A stretch of DNA of 64,000 nucleotides from Bombyx mori. Lineage: Eukaryota > Arthropoda > Insecta > Lepidoptera > Bombycidae. The notes under the pieces were generated by a model. That model made no database searches. It was not told the DNA's origin and saw only the letters and a program-made list of their open reading frames with translations. How positions within the stretch are numbered: position 1 is the first letter of the stretch; every line of letters begins with the position of its first letter. A program made the translations under genes and the position numbers. Below are positions 10,139 through 22,900 of the stretch, in pieces. The stretch covers positions 7,688,001-7,752,000 of the forward strand of contig NC_085110.1 of assembly GCF_030269925.1 (NCBI RefSeq), read 5' to 3'.

Positions 10139-10680
10139 ATTCCCAATACAACAACAATAATATATACTAGCGCAACATTACCACTTAGTTAAGTAACTGT
10201 TTCCTTAATGTTACGCATATAAGCATAATACGGTATTCAAGAGAATTAATGATTAAGTTACCCCACTTTTCTACTATAAATACGAGTGACTACTGTCGCA
10301 CAATTCTCGCCCGATTACACTCGCATAACCCCTAGATAGGAAGATAGGAAACTAAAACTAAAAAGATACAATCTGTAGTTATTACACCTATTCCACCTCG
10401 AGCAGCCGAACGAGGTGAAGCTTTCTCTTGTTATTGTTGTACACTTGAAATAAAACAAATGGAATTCATCGGAAAAGTGAGCCTTAATTACTTTTGGAGG
10501 ACAAGGAACTCTGGAATGTTGTTGACATGGAAGACAATGACATTAATGAATCTATTGACGTTAGCGATTCTGACGTCATAATTTGTAAAAGTGACGTGGC
10601 GCCGCCAATCGCTGACATCACCAGGTACTCCGTTAAACCTACGAAGCCCTTCGAGAGCTTATGAGAACCTACCAATCTTC
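10139..10680 (+). mobile_element. Possible copia-type LTR/gag remnant
   Basis: A TATA box (CTATAAATAC, about 10269-10278) is followed by TCGCACA-type initiator sequence. Further on are AATAAA at about 10449 and ATGGAATTCATCGG at 10459. After a frame break, 10488-10661 reads LLLEDKELWNVVDMEDNDIN and ends at a TGA. The LLLEDKELWNVV block resembles the N-terminal region of Ty1/copia gag. LTR ends, primer-binding site and pol are not visible. This reading is tentative. Confidence 0.35.
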
Positions 10681-10982
10681 ACATATTTAATAAACACCGC
10701 AGATCCTACATCGATCCGTTGATCCGTTATAGAAATACCTAAAAACAGTAATGTAATTTATTTCACAAGATATGAAAATATGAACAAAAGTTATTGATTC
10801 TTTAAAAAATGCAAACGCATTCCCGTCTTCCTGTGAAATAACTTTATCGGCACAACTTGTTTTAAGCTTTTTAGTATCTATGAATCCTTACATTATATTT
10901 ATATATATTTTTATAAAAACCGGCTGCCACCCTTCAAACAAAAAAATCGGTTGTCTGTAAAGTTGGTTTACTGACGATAGTT

Positions 10983-11325
10983 GAACGTGACAACGTCATA
11001 AGAAAATACTGATGGAATGGTTTCATTTTTCATCGTTGCTATAAACAATTGACACCACATTCACTGAACTTCATACTTGACGAAAACATGTAAATGTATT
11101 ATTGTATAGTAGCTGTCCACGCGGATGCATCGCTTACTCAAATAGGAGAGAGACAGATGTCGAACGCTGCCGAACGCGGAGGCCGATTGTGCCTCTTTGT
11201 CGCTCGTTGCGCGCTCTCGCTTGCACTTCAAGCCTTAAATGGAACGCCTCAGAGCGAGGTAACGCCGCATGTTTTTTCGTGCGTGCAGCCGGCTCCATCG
11301 AATTATAAGACGTTGTCACGTCAAA
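10983..11325. repeat. Inverted-repeat-bounded element with GC-rich core
   Basis: Bounded by ACGTGACAACGTC (about 10986-11000) and its complement GACGTTGTCACGT (about 11309-11322). The interior (11115-11300) is clearly richer in G+C than its surroundings. Its small open frames on both strands look like chance. It resembles a dispersed MITE-type repeat; class unknown. Confidence 0.45.
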
Positions 11326-11417
11326 AACGTAATATTACCGTTTCACAGGAGAAGTCGGCAACGTGGTGATACATACCTACTATGTGGACTCGCAAGAAGT
11401 CCTACCATCAGTACGCC

Positions 11418-11871
11418 TTTTTTTTTATTGCTTAGATGGGTGGACGAGCTCACAGCCCACCTGATGTTAAGTGGCTACTGGAGCCCATGGACATTTACGA
11501 CGTAAATGCGCCACCCACCTTGAGATATAAGTTCTAAGATCTCAGTATAGTTACAACGGCTGCCCCACCCTTGAAACCGAAACGCATTACTGCTTCACGG
11601 CAGAAATAGACAGGGCGGTGGTACCTACCCACGCGGACTCACAAGAGGTCCTACCACCACTAATTACGCAAATTATAATTTTTGCGGGTTTCACTTTTAT
11701 TACACGATGTTATTCCTTCACTGTGGAAGTCAATCGTGAACATTTGTTGATGTGTACGCAATTCATTAGAAAAATTTTATTGGTACCCGCCTGGGATTCG
11801 AACACAGGTGCATCGCTCAACACGAATGCACCGGACGTCTTATCTCTTAGGCCACGACGCCTAACATCTGT
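11418..11871 (-). mobile_element. Bm1 SINE, full-length type
   Basis: tRNA-derived SINE on the minus strand. Poly-A appears as T at 11418-11426. The body includes the conserved block GGCTGCCCCACCC, and the pol III head at the right end carries a B-box-like GGGATTCGAACAC (about 11790-11802) and an A-box-like TTAGGCCACGA. Both recognisable promoter boxes are kept. It is not a tRNA gene. Confidence 0.85.
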
Positions 11872-12119
11872 TACGCATAGCATACCTTTGCAGGATCCAA
11901 AGAAAAACAAATTAATCCAGCGAATGGTCCGCGAGGCCATTGACATAAATAAATAAACACCCTAAGTTTAATAGGGATAATCGTTGGTGCTTATCATCTG
12001 GTATCTTCTTTTTTAAGTATGGCAATTGGCTTCTTGTGATCCTGTAATTGCCAGTAACAAACTTACAAAAATCTTCAACTTTAAATTAGATACGATACCT
12101 ACTCGGTGTGCAAGTACAT

Positions 12120-12745
12120 ACATAGTGCGAGTTTTTTAGCCATCTCAATTATGTAAAAGTATGGAGGGTAGAGGTAAGCAGAACCGTCTCATATGGGAGA
12201 AGCTTGAAGAAGTGTCCCACTTTCAGTACTAAATAATAGTTCAAAATCCTCCAGAATGGCGCTAGCATAGGCACAGGGTATGATATGAATTGAGCAGCTG
12301 TTAACTGATTGAAGTATGCTGAGTTAGGAAATTTAATATATTTAATGAAAAAAGTAGTTAGTGACAGTGTAATATACAATACCTCACATGTTTACGTAGT
12401 CCAAACTAATTTCGTCAATACAACATAAAAAAATTACTGTGGTAAAACGTGGAGACGTCGATTGCATTTTCATATTAGCTTTAAATAAAATACTTTTTGT
12501 GATTTTGTAGTGCTTACAGTTCTTTCGTCCTTTTTTATTTCTCTATCTCAACCTATTAACTTTCAGCGCCTTTTTTTAAATTTACTCGGTTGCTACTGTA
12601 GTACCACCCTTATTTAGCAGATTTTAACGGACACTTTTCATACAGAGACGGTTCTCCTTACCTCTACCCTCCTTATGTAAAAGTTAACTCAAATTTGTAT
12701 GGAGTTGGAACGTTTGCCGCTAGGGGCGCTGTTGTATGAAAAATA
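12120..12745. mobile_element. MITE family A copy, split by another MITE
   Basis: Begins TAGTGCGAGTTTTTTAGCC and, after the insertion at 12160-12675, continues TTAACTCAAATTTG and CCGCTAGGGGCGCTG. Both halves match the 170-bp palindromic element at 23435-23604. The far terminal repeat is not recognisable here. Confidence 0.55.
12160..12675. mobile_element. MITE family B, 8-bp target duplication
   Basis: 516 bp with inverted ends TATGGAGGGTAGAGGTAAG (left) and TAAGGAGGGTAGAGGTAAG (right, complemented), flanked by the duplication TGTAAAAG (12152-12159, 12676-12683). The 8-bp duplication and TA-GG tip fit a hAT-type MITE. A related end is found at about 50655-50711. Confidence 0.7.
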
Positions 12746-12779
12746 TTTTGGTGCCAAATTAGGTAATGTTGTTGTATTT

Positions 12780-12965
12780 CAGACTGTAATCGATTGGGAT
12801 GCAACTAAACGAAACGAGATGAGCTGAAAGATGAAATAAAGACTCAGTAAAATGGTGGTTAGGTATTTACTGAGACTTCAGTGGACTCTTTGAAGGAATC
12901 CGAGAAGCCATCTCCAGTGACTTTGCTTTATTTTCGCACATTTATACACGGTCACAGATGGAGTT
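12780..12965 (-). repeat. Unclassified dispersed repeat, member 1
   Basis: Its reverse complement matches 51165-51345 (AAAGAGTCCACTGAA, CCACCATTTTACTGAG, GTGCGAAAATA-type block), and in part 30290-30370. Contains a short palindrome built on CTCAGTAAA/TTTACTGAG. Class not recognised. Confidence 0.5.
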
Positions 12966-13009
12966 AAGGAATAATATCGTGTAATAAAAATTAAAACTGC
13001 AAAGTTATA

Positions 13010-13258
13010 GTATTTTTTTTATTACTTACATGGTTGAACGATCTTACAGCCCACCTGGCGTTAAGTGGTTACTGGAGCCCATAGAATTCTACAACGTAAA
13101 TGCGCTACCCATCTTGAGATATAAGTTCTAAGGTCTCAGTATAGTTACAACGGCTGCCCCACCCTTCAAACCGAAACGCATTAGGTACTGCTTCACGGCA
13201 GAAATAGGCAGGGTGGTGGTACCTTCCCGTGCGGACTCAAGAGGTCCTACCACCAGTA
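13010..13258 (-). mobile_element. Bm1 SINE, 5'-truncated
   Basis: Minus-strand 3' part of Bm1: poly-T at 13013-13020, then the body through CGGCTGCCCCACCC to CAAGAGGTCCTACCACCAG. The tRNA-derived head is absent. Confidence 0.85.
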
Positions 13259-13852
13259 AGTTTGGTAATTACTATACAGTTTAGAGATATAATTCAAGTC
13301 TCACAGTGGATGGCGCTATACACATTGTGATGTCTTTGAACTTCGGTATCCACTCAACATTGCCAGGTTTATACTAAGGCTTAAATCTGACGTATTACGC
13401 TTAGAAATCTTTAATTATATTAATCATTTTCAAATTTTCACAGTTAAGGCATCAGCAAGTCACCGACAAAAGTGGCTACGATTGTTTTTCATGTGCATGT
13501 CACCTGCCGCCTTTTAACTAACTAAATTACCATTTTTAAACTATTGATGTCAGTCACAGTGTCTCAACAATGTTGTCTACATTGTCTAGGTCAATATTGT
13601 TATGTGTCTACTTTTTGTTTCATTATTGATTCATTATTTTATCAATATAAAAGATTAGGTTTATTTAAAACTAAATCGTCATGCTTACTACATAAATTGT
13701 ATAAAAAAAAGCAAGTGTTTCAATTACGTATCTATTTTACTCAGTACAAACTTTTATATACATAACATTATAATATATTTATATCTTTTGCTATTTTACC
13801 AGTCTTTGTTGAGTATCAAACTCTTTTACAGCTAATTTACTTTTAATCTTAC

Positions 13853-13862
13853 TTTATTTATT
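13853..13862 (-). terminator. Poly(A) signal of the PNUTS homologue
   Basis: AATAAATAAA on the minus strand (two overlapping AATAAA hexamers), about 40 nt after the stop codon. Another AATAAA at 13891-13896 lies only 5 nt after the stop and is less likely to be used. Confidence 0.5.
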
Positions 13863-13900
13863 TACAATATGGCTAATTTAGATATTTACATTTATTCTCT

Positions 13901-16900
13901 TTAAAAAGGACAGTTCACACCTGGATGCAAGAATGTACAATTATCGCCCTGCCGACAAGATCCCTTCCTTTGAAAATACATACAAATTGTCTTTCGGTTC
14001 CCGCGAGGGCCTCCTCCTCTACCACCCCTGGACGGATTTTCCCAGTTCCCCGCACCCTTTCCGCGCCAATGACCATTGACACCGCGACCACGCATGGCTC
14101 CTCTAAAATTACCAGGTCCGGGACCAGAACCAGGGCCAGGGCCATTAAAACCTTCGGGGCCCGGTCCCGGAGGACCTACCATGTTGAAATCCATCGGATA
14201 CATATTCTGTTGCATATTGAAACTTTCCGGTGGTACAGGAATCATTGGAGTTGGGTTTCCGAACATCTCCGGAGCCATCATCATAGTCTCAGGTGAAATC
14301 ATCATACCTTGTGGATGGCTTCCGGGAGGCATCACACCTGGTGCTAAATTGTGGGTTCCTATTGGACCAGGCATTCCATTTGGTATCATCTGTTGGGGTA
14401 TTCCATTTTGCCACTCACCAGGAACGATGTTAGGGCCTTGGAAGGCAGGTGGTACTCCAGGAAATTGCGTATTAGGAAAAGTGTTTGAAAATTGTGTGAG
14501 ATTGTTAGGGAATAATGGACTAGCACCAACAGTCATATTACTCGGTGTTTGGGGTGGAGCATTACCTCTCGGTTCAGGCCAAGGCATATTTCTAAAATCA
14601 CTTATATTATCTTGATTTCCAGTGACATCTTCCAAGGGAATTATTGAGGGTTCAGAATAGGTGTGAGTTTCTAATTCTGGTTCAATTGGGGAATCAGGAA
14701 TCATTGCCTTGTTGAAATATAAAGGTTGTAAGGTTACTTTTTGTCGTAGTGCCTGTATATCTTTCTCTTTACTGTTTTTGCCATAATCTACTTGTAATTG
14801 TCCTTCTAAATCTACTAAAATCAAAGGCTTCCAATTTGTACGTTCTTCCATAACGTCGTCATTACTAAGGTTTCTTGCTTTTTCGAAAGCTTCCCTTTCG
14901 TGTATTCTTTCTAAATATTTCATATCCGTGAATGTTTTGGTGACATTTATTCTTTCAGTCTCATCCAGGTCAAATACATGAATTGTTTCTAGTTCACTGT
15001 CAGGTTTCCATTTAATGTTCTTTTTGGGACCTTTTTTTCTATGATAACATAAAACCCCTTTTAATCCATTAACTGTTAATGTATGCGGCCCAGAAACGTC
15101 CATCTTGTCGTCTTCGACTTCATTTTCTGTGGTCACGGGACTAACTGGTTCTTTACTTTCATGACTTTTGTCTTTACGTTCTTCTGCATCCAAAGTATCT
15201 TGGTAAAACCTTGGCGGTACAGATTTACTTTCGCTTGTGGGACTACTGAGTGATGTCGGTGTAGGTGGAGGTGATCCGTCATTAGGATTGCCATCCTTCG
15301 ATCCGCTCGTACGCCTTTTTCTTTTCTTTGGTTCCTTCTTATTTGTCGCTGAAGCATTGAGTGCATCCATAAACATATCGCTTTCCAAAAGTGTCATGGC
15401 TGTAACAAATAAAAAGTATTAAATTAATAAAAAATTATAGAATTTTACTGGGCTTTTAATTTCTTGCATCAAGTTTGAATTGATTGAGTTAGTATAATGA
15501 AACCATATAAAAACATACAAAGTATTGTAAAAACCTAGAACAGTTTCAATTTTGATGCAAATAGTTACAAGTTATTAAACATTTCCTGCAAATGAAATTG
15601 TTATTAAACAAAACATTAAATGGTATGGTAAGTCTAAGATGTACAAGTAGATTCTGAATTGTTTGTTGAATATACGGTAATACAGCCTACTTTCATTTCT
15701 AACTTAAGAAACTATTGCTACAATTCGAGAAATGGCACTCGATCGCTTGGTTTGGTTTTACCCTTAACAGTGACAGTATAATACAGTGCGGTAATGCTTA
15801 ACGGTAGGCAGCGGCTTGGCTCTGCCCCTGGCATTGCTGAAGTCCATGAGCGACGGTAACCACTCACCATCAGGTGGGCCGTATGCTTGTCTGCCTACAC
15901 CGGCAATAAAAAAATAAAATAAAAATGCGTAAAAGGAATGCGAGTATTCAGGAAAACATTAATATTTATGCGTGTAGCAAACACGCTACTTATTTTGTGC
16001 TTCTAGTGCGAGATGTAAGTTCGAGACTGGTCACGAGCAACCATTTTTAATTTCTCATTTATAACTTAGATTGGTCAGGGTTGGTAGCACAGACAAATGA
16101 TAATCGGCACGGCCGAAGATTGCATTTGTTGCTTTCCTACCAAATTAAACCAATAAAAAATATCTTATGAGTAAAGCCCTTTAATACTTTTTTGTAGAAA
16201 ATTATTTAAATTTTTACGCGTGGATAACAGTTTCTTGCGATCCTTTCATGATGATATTGAAGAGCAGACAGCTCATATATGAAGGTAAGCGGCCTACTAC
16301 CCTGTTCGACGTCAACAGTACCTATGCGTGTAATTAAATTGTGCCGGTGCAACGATTTGTTCTGATCATCACGTCAGAGCGAACTGTTGTCGTAGTTTCG
16401 TCTTGTCATGACAAATAATCTCAAAGATGTTCAGGCAAACACTATCCAAGATAACCACATTAAAGACAACTACGATTCAAACACGCGACCATTACGCAAA
16501 CATTCCACACGTACGAAACAAATAAATAGATGTTTTATTGTTTTCAGTATCATCATTTTCCGGCAACTTATTTAGTCTAAACCCGTAAGTACCTACATTC
16601 GTATTATTGAAATTCCCGATGAAACAGATTGAGTATGCAGGACACCAGTTGGTAAGTGATTACTTACCGTGGACATCGACAAGAGACCTAATGGCTAACT
16701 GCTTTATATTTAGGTGAAATTCATTTGTAACCCAATCCTATCGGGATTTCAATTTTGTATAATTTTCCTCTTAAAAGTTGGCACCTACGTTGAATAAGTG
16801 AGCGCGAGCCAATTAATTTCAATAATTATATTCAATTTATAATCAAGATATACCAATAATTACGGAGAGGAGCGACAGATTTTATCAAGTTGGTAAGGGT

Positions 16901-19900
16901 ACCAAGAATATTATGGACTGATGGCTTGGTAATAATCGTGCATGCCTCTCGTTCAAATTGATGCAAGTTTGAAACCGCGCAGAGCTGTTGCCTTTCTGAT
17001 TGTACCCAAATGTGAAATGTGTTCAAGGGTCTTCACAGCGACACCCCTGTTGGTAACTTATTGATACTCTACATGGCTACATAGGCAATAATTTCGGTTA
17101 CGCCACCTGCTTCTAAAATAGCCATAAGAGATAAAAAAAATCTTTATCCTTATAAACATCGCCGATAGCTAAACTAAATGTGATTTGAAGCCTTCGAGGA
17201 AATTGTTTTGTAATGAAATGTCAATCGAATAATCTTAATGATATCGTAACTGACGATACAAACAAACGTTCGTTGAAATAAAATCTAGAAGCTTGCAGTG
17301 GCAAATATGTGAAATAGAGTTTGCTTTACGGCTTCTTCTGATATTATTTACCTACGTAATTTTGAATACTAAATTTGGAATCTCAATGTTATTTATAAAT
17401 TTTATGGAAAATTAATATTATTGAACCTAAAACATACATCTACATACGAATTAGATTTTGTATGTACGTACCTATATATTGATAGGTTCAATTTCGGTTG
17501 ATGCAGTTGAACGCAGTATGAAAGACGGTTTTCATTAATTAAAATAATCCATCTATGTGTAATTTTTCAGATAATCTCACTAACGCGCAAATGATATTTA
17601 CTTCTCAATCAGACACAAATTTAATTTATTGTTACTCTCATTAATTAGATTTCACAAGAGCAAGGTGCATATCCCCACTAATATTTTAATGTTATCGTCA
17701 ATTTCGTTAATTTTTTTTTTAAAATCGAATACTTTATAAATAATACAATTGGAATCCTTACTATCGTTGCATTGACTACGAAGGATCGAAATAATTCTAG
17801 AGGTGATAGTCAGCAGAAGCAGCAGCTCAGCAGGCAATCAAACAGTACTACCAAAAGTTTCAATCACAGATTGGCTTGAAATGCTATTCACCTTCAGTTT
17901 CATAGGTTGAATGTCCACTCGCGCGAAATCTAGTAAAAAGGTGCTAGAGATCTTAAAAAGGCATTATTAAAAAATATGGTGCAATTTTCGTTTATTAAAC
18001 TCAACTGTCCAACGGTTTTTTTTAGTTTAACTATCTATTTTCACGTGTAAATTAAACCAAGTCCATTTCTTACCACTTTTTGTTGATCTTATCACAATTT
18101 ATGCGTCTCAGTTTTTAAAGTTAGAAATGAACATTCCTAAATAGGTGGTAACGTGTATGTTCGTGCGTAACGTATATAAGATTCATGTATTCGCAATGCA
18201 AAAGGTAATTTAGGTATTATTAATGACTATAAACAGCTAAGTTTATTACTAAGATTCGGTTTGTTAGATTGCTACGATCTAACTTATATGGGACTGATCG
18301 CCACTGGATCACTCGAGTGTAACCGGGCGTTGCCCTTGTATGACCGTTCACCAGCTTTAAGTCGATAATTAGGTACTACTCTTTTTGCAATGAGGTTTAT
18401 TACAGAAACGTTACAGAAGATTCAGAAAATTTCGGTAATTCGTCAAAAATACGTCGGCAGGCAAACTAACTTATATAAATGTGTATTTTTGTTTTCACTT
18501 GTCAGATATCTTTAAAACCGCTTTCATATTATTGGTCGAAAAATATAAAATAAAATAATAAACACGAGAAAAAACAGTAAAAGCAGTTTTAACTACTGAC
18601 AATGTTTTTTTTTGTGATATGCAATTTACGTGTTATTTCTTGTTTTAAATGCGCAGCAAAGTAAATTTCAGTTTTAAAATTTTACTGACAAATTTAGTAC
18701 ACTCTTTATTTATCAATCGGGTTCCAATATTACGTTAATGCAAGCCCATCTCGAATAAATGACTTTTGGCTCCGCCATTATGGAGATTACAGAGCTTAAA
18801 CGAACAAACAAACAGACTGTTATAATATTGTGTATAGAAAGAATATCTATGAAAAATATTTGGCACTAATCAACGTTGTAAGCCATTTCTCGAATGAACA
18901 GACCAGAATATTTTATTAAACTACCGTAATGTAATGAAACTTTCAAATTCGATTAGGACTATTTTAAATTTTCAGCTTACCGTAATTCGAAACAGAATTT
19001 CAATTTAGTTAGTTTAAGAATATTGTACGAGTTTCTTTTTATTAATACCCATACGATTCACGCTTACAGATATATGTGCCAAAAAATAGCGATTTTTTTA
19101 ATTCATAATTTTGTACAAAATCTCTGAGCGTATCACTACTAACTTATAGAAAACTTGGATTTTTCCGGAAAAAGTAATTTGACCGGGATTCGCGTGTTAT
19201 TTCTATAACCAGAATATTTTCACGATATACTGTGTATAAATAAATGGTAGAGTAGTCAGCCTTATATGAGGCGACAAACTGTAAACGAACGACATTAAGG
19301 TAGGGACATTACCTATAGAAGAAATAGTTAATACACAAGAAGAACTTTTCACCACCAATTTCCAAATCTGAATCAACAGGGTCTGCAATTCATTATACCT
19401 AATAGTTTTTAGAATTTTATTAGGTAACATGAAGTATAATCGCGATTTCAAGAGTTTTAAATTCCCTCGTCACCCTTAACATATTGGTATTTTAATAAAA
19501 TTTAGGGATTTCAATTATGTAGATCAGTGATTCTCAAACTTTTTTTTGTTGCGGCACATATTTAACGATTTCAAGATTTGGCGGCACACAAAAAAAAAAG
19601 ATAAAATTATTTACTTACAACACACTGCATAAATAGTTTATCAAAAAATTAAATTTTTTTACGAAATAAACTAAAATATACTATTTTTTTTTGTGGATTT
19701 CAATATATATTCATGTTTAAAATATTTTTCTTTTAAAATGATATAATTTAATAATATTAACATTATTATATATTCGCAAAATTTGGCGGCACACTTTTGA
19801 AATTTGACGGCACACAAAAATGCCGCGGAACAATGAGAATCACTGATGTAGATGTATGTAAAATTATAAAACCTATCACTATTATTTTTAATTTCAGATT

Positions 19901-22900
19901 TATATTTATATATAAAAAGTGATTTGAGATTAAATTAATCTACTTATTTCAACTGGTATTTTTCTTTTTATTTATTTCAATTAATTCTTTTATTTATCAA
20001 GGACTTTAATAGTCTCAGCTATAACTTGTTATACTAAGCCTAAAGTTAAATGCACCAAATCTGCTTTACAGCCATTGAAGGCTTTTGTATTGTTCAGTCA
20101 CTTATTTTTTCTCAAGGTGATATGAAAACTTAAACAGTTATACAATTATAATACTAAACGGCTTCATTGAATGACGTCTTCCAATTTAACTTCATTGATA
20201 TTCTTATTAATTGTATTATTAATAAAAATATTAATGGTATTAATACGGCCAGTAATTATGCTGTTAAACTTTACTCTTATGCATCACACTTATTTCAACA
20301 AAATAACTACCTAGGTACGTAACTGTACTTACCCCTATCAATATTGCAGCAACGCAACGTAATGTTTTACTACGGCCTATTAGCGGGTTTACCGAATTAG
20401 AGAAAATTATTTACTTTTTTTATACCTTCGCGGTTACCTAAATTAGATTATTATTAATTTCCTAAGAATTCTTACCACTCTTTTGGTTTTTATTGAGTTC
20501 CCGGTATTTCATCGCTGTTTCAAGCACCATAATCACGGGTAGACTGAAGAGTGCTGGTAGGATATTATAAAGCACATATTTCGAAATTCTTTAAAGTTCG
20601 TTTTTTATTACCGCCACTGGAATTCGATGAAAACTGGTAAGACACTTACGGTATCAACCGGAGTGAACATTTCAATAACTTGATCAGTCTTAATATGTAG
20701 TATCAGTAGTTGTCAGCTTTCAGTAGATACGTGTTAGCTTATGATATATCAAAATAACTGTCTATTATCATCGGAGCGAATCGTTTTTCCAGTGGCACCA
20801 AAAAACGAACTTAATGGAGAGGATAAACCTATGGTGTTCTCTCTAACACCCTACCCAGTCTTCAGCTTACCCGCCATCATAGAGCTTACATTAGCGTCTT
20901 AATATCAATAGATCAGTAAATTAATGGACCGACAATTCATATTACCAAAACTTCGGCTTGAACGCAGTTCGGTTGTTCAAGAGCGGCAGTGAGTCCGATG
21001 GACAGTTGCACGGACAAACCGAGCGTCAGTAGACAAAAAAGCGGTCTACTTGGGTCTGGGCTGCATACCTAGATATTCAATGTGCACTGTCACAGCGTAC
21101 ACACGTTAGACTATCTATATTATTACAAGCGCTTTTCTCACCAGGGAAATTAAATTCTATTGAAGAATTCAATGATTACGAGGCACGGGTGAGACTAAAT
21201 ATGATAGCCACTGGATAATTGGTTTATCTTTATTTATATCAGGCTATTTCCTCGACCTTGTAAAGTTACCTCGCCCCTGTGTGAAAGTTGTGCATTTGTC
21301 TTCTTTATTATTATTTTACGACTAAGTGATTGGTTAATTCAGATTGTAATTCCATGAAATGTCATTGGTGGTATAAATTTTCTTGAGATTGACGGAAAAT
21401 AATTATCAATATTCTAAAGTTGTAATTCAATTTTGCTTTCTTGTTACGGGAGATTTTTACCTTCGAAACTTATATTGTCAATACTACGGAAATGAATACA
21501 GTACTAATAACAACAAATCTGGTCTGTTTCGAGAGTTTGAAAACGTTACTTAGTGCGTTTTGCGTTCTTATGTCAACAGGTTACAATGAATTTGCTCAAG
21601 AATTATATTTGCATGCGAATATAATTTTTTTCTTTTTCAATCCTTAAAATTATAGTTTTACTTCTTTTCTCCATCTACGAAGATCAGGAGCAGAGAGAGA
21701 CACCAGTCATTTCCAAGAGGTCTGTTACCATTCTTCAATCCGTAGTAGTTGAATCAAACAAGCAGCCCGTTGAATTACACATTGCCAGCCTTTCGGTCTA
21801 AACAAAGCTAGGTAGTTTTTAACGGAAAGATTCATTGTGAAGTTAGCATTTATTTTTAAATATTTTACAGGAAGAAGATACACTTCCAAGCCCGTTAATT
21901 TGTACATCTTAGACTTACCACATATGAAAGGGAAACAAAAAAAAAATGTAACACTTTGTGATTTGCAAAAGTGATGCAAACCCCGATGAACACCTGAAAA
22001 AATAATCAGCATCATTATAAAATTCAACAGTTCAAAATTCAAATTATACTTACGTTTTGGTTTGGGAGGTATTAATTTAATAGAACCAGGTTTTTCTACT
22101 ATTTCCATAGTTTTAAGTTTCTTTTCAGGTGGTGTTTCATTATGTACTGGAGAATGTCTTTTCGGTATAGAGACTATGGGAGGTATGGGTGGTGGTGGTG
22201 CTTTTTTATTTAATAGTACAGAGCGCGATGGCGGCGGTTTTATCTCCTCCTCCAATCCATGTTTCCTAAATTTTGAATTGTAAGCTTTTACAGTTTTCGG
22301 TTTTGGATCGTCAGGCTTTCTCACTTCTATTGATATAGAAGGCTTTTCCTTTTTTAAATCACTAAGCTTTGGAATTTTTCCTAGCTTCGATATTGAAGGT
22401 GTCTTATGTTCATTACTTTCATCCGATTTTTCTTTTGTGTCTTTATCTTTTTTCTTACCAAGTTTCTCATCTTTCTCTCTTTTCTCTTTTTCAGAATTTT
22501 TAGTGCTACGATCATCTTTTGTTTTACTACTACTACTACTATTACTACTACTACTACTACTGGATGATTTCTTACTACTATCACTTTTAGATTTAGAACT
22601 ATGAGAACTTCTATCCTTATCCTTATCTTTTTTCTTGTCCTTGCTACTACTGTGTCGACTAGAGCTGCTGCTACTCTTATGTTTATCACTCGAAGAACGT
22701 GCTTTACTCGAATGTTTCGAACTATTTGATTTCGTGTGACTACTTTTGGTTTTCTCACTCGATTTATCTTTATCTTTATTTTTGGAGTTTTCTTTCAACT
22801 TTTCACTGGTTGGGGATTCTTTCAAATCTTTGTTTTCAGTATCTTCAACTTTCAACACTGTTTGAACACCATCTTTTAAACTAATTTTAAGGACAGGCAA

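Larger units (their letters stand above)
15400..22053 (-). other. 6.6 kb last intron of the PNUTS homologue
   Basis: Holds a CR1-like LINE tail (15797-15930), a hAT MITE (19525-19845) and a short inverted-repeat element (about 20593-20812). I see no gene in the remaining AT-rich sequence. Read-through frames at both ends are extensions of the exons. Confidence 0.7.

Noticed and set aside
11780..11871. tRNA-like A and B boxes
   Set aside because: Head of a Bm1 SINE, not a tRNA gene; no cloverleaf with a proper acceptor stem.
13925..14615. Proline/glycine-rich plus-strand frames
   Set aside because: Shadows of the PNUTS last exon.
22381..22758. 125-codon Arg/Val-rich minus-strand frame
   Set aside because: Alternative frame of the Ser/Lys-rich coding exon of PNUTS.
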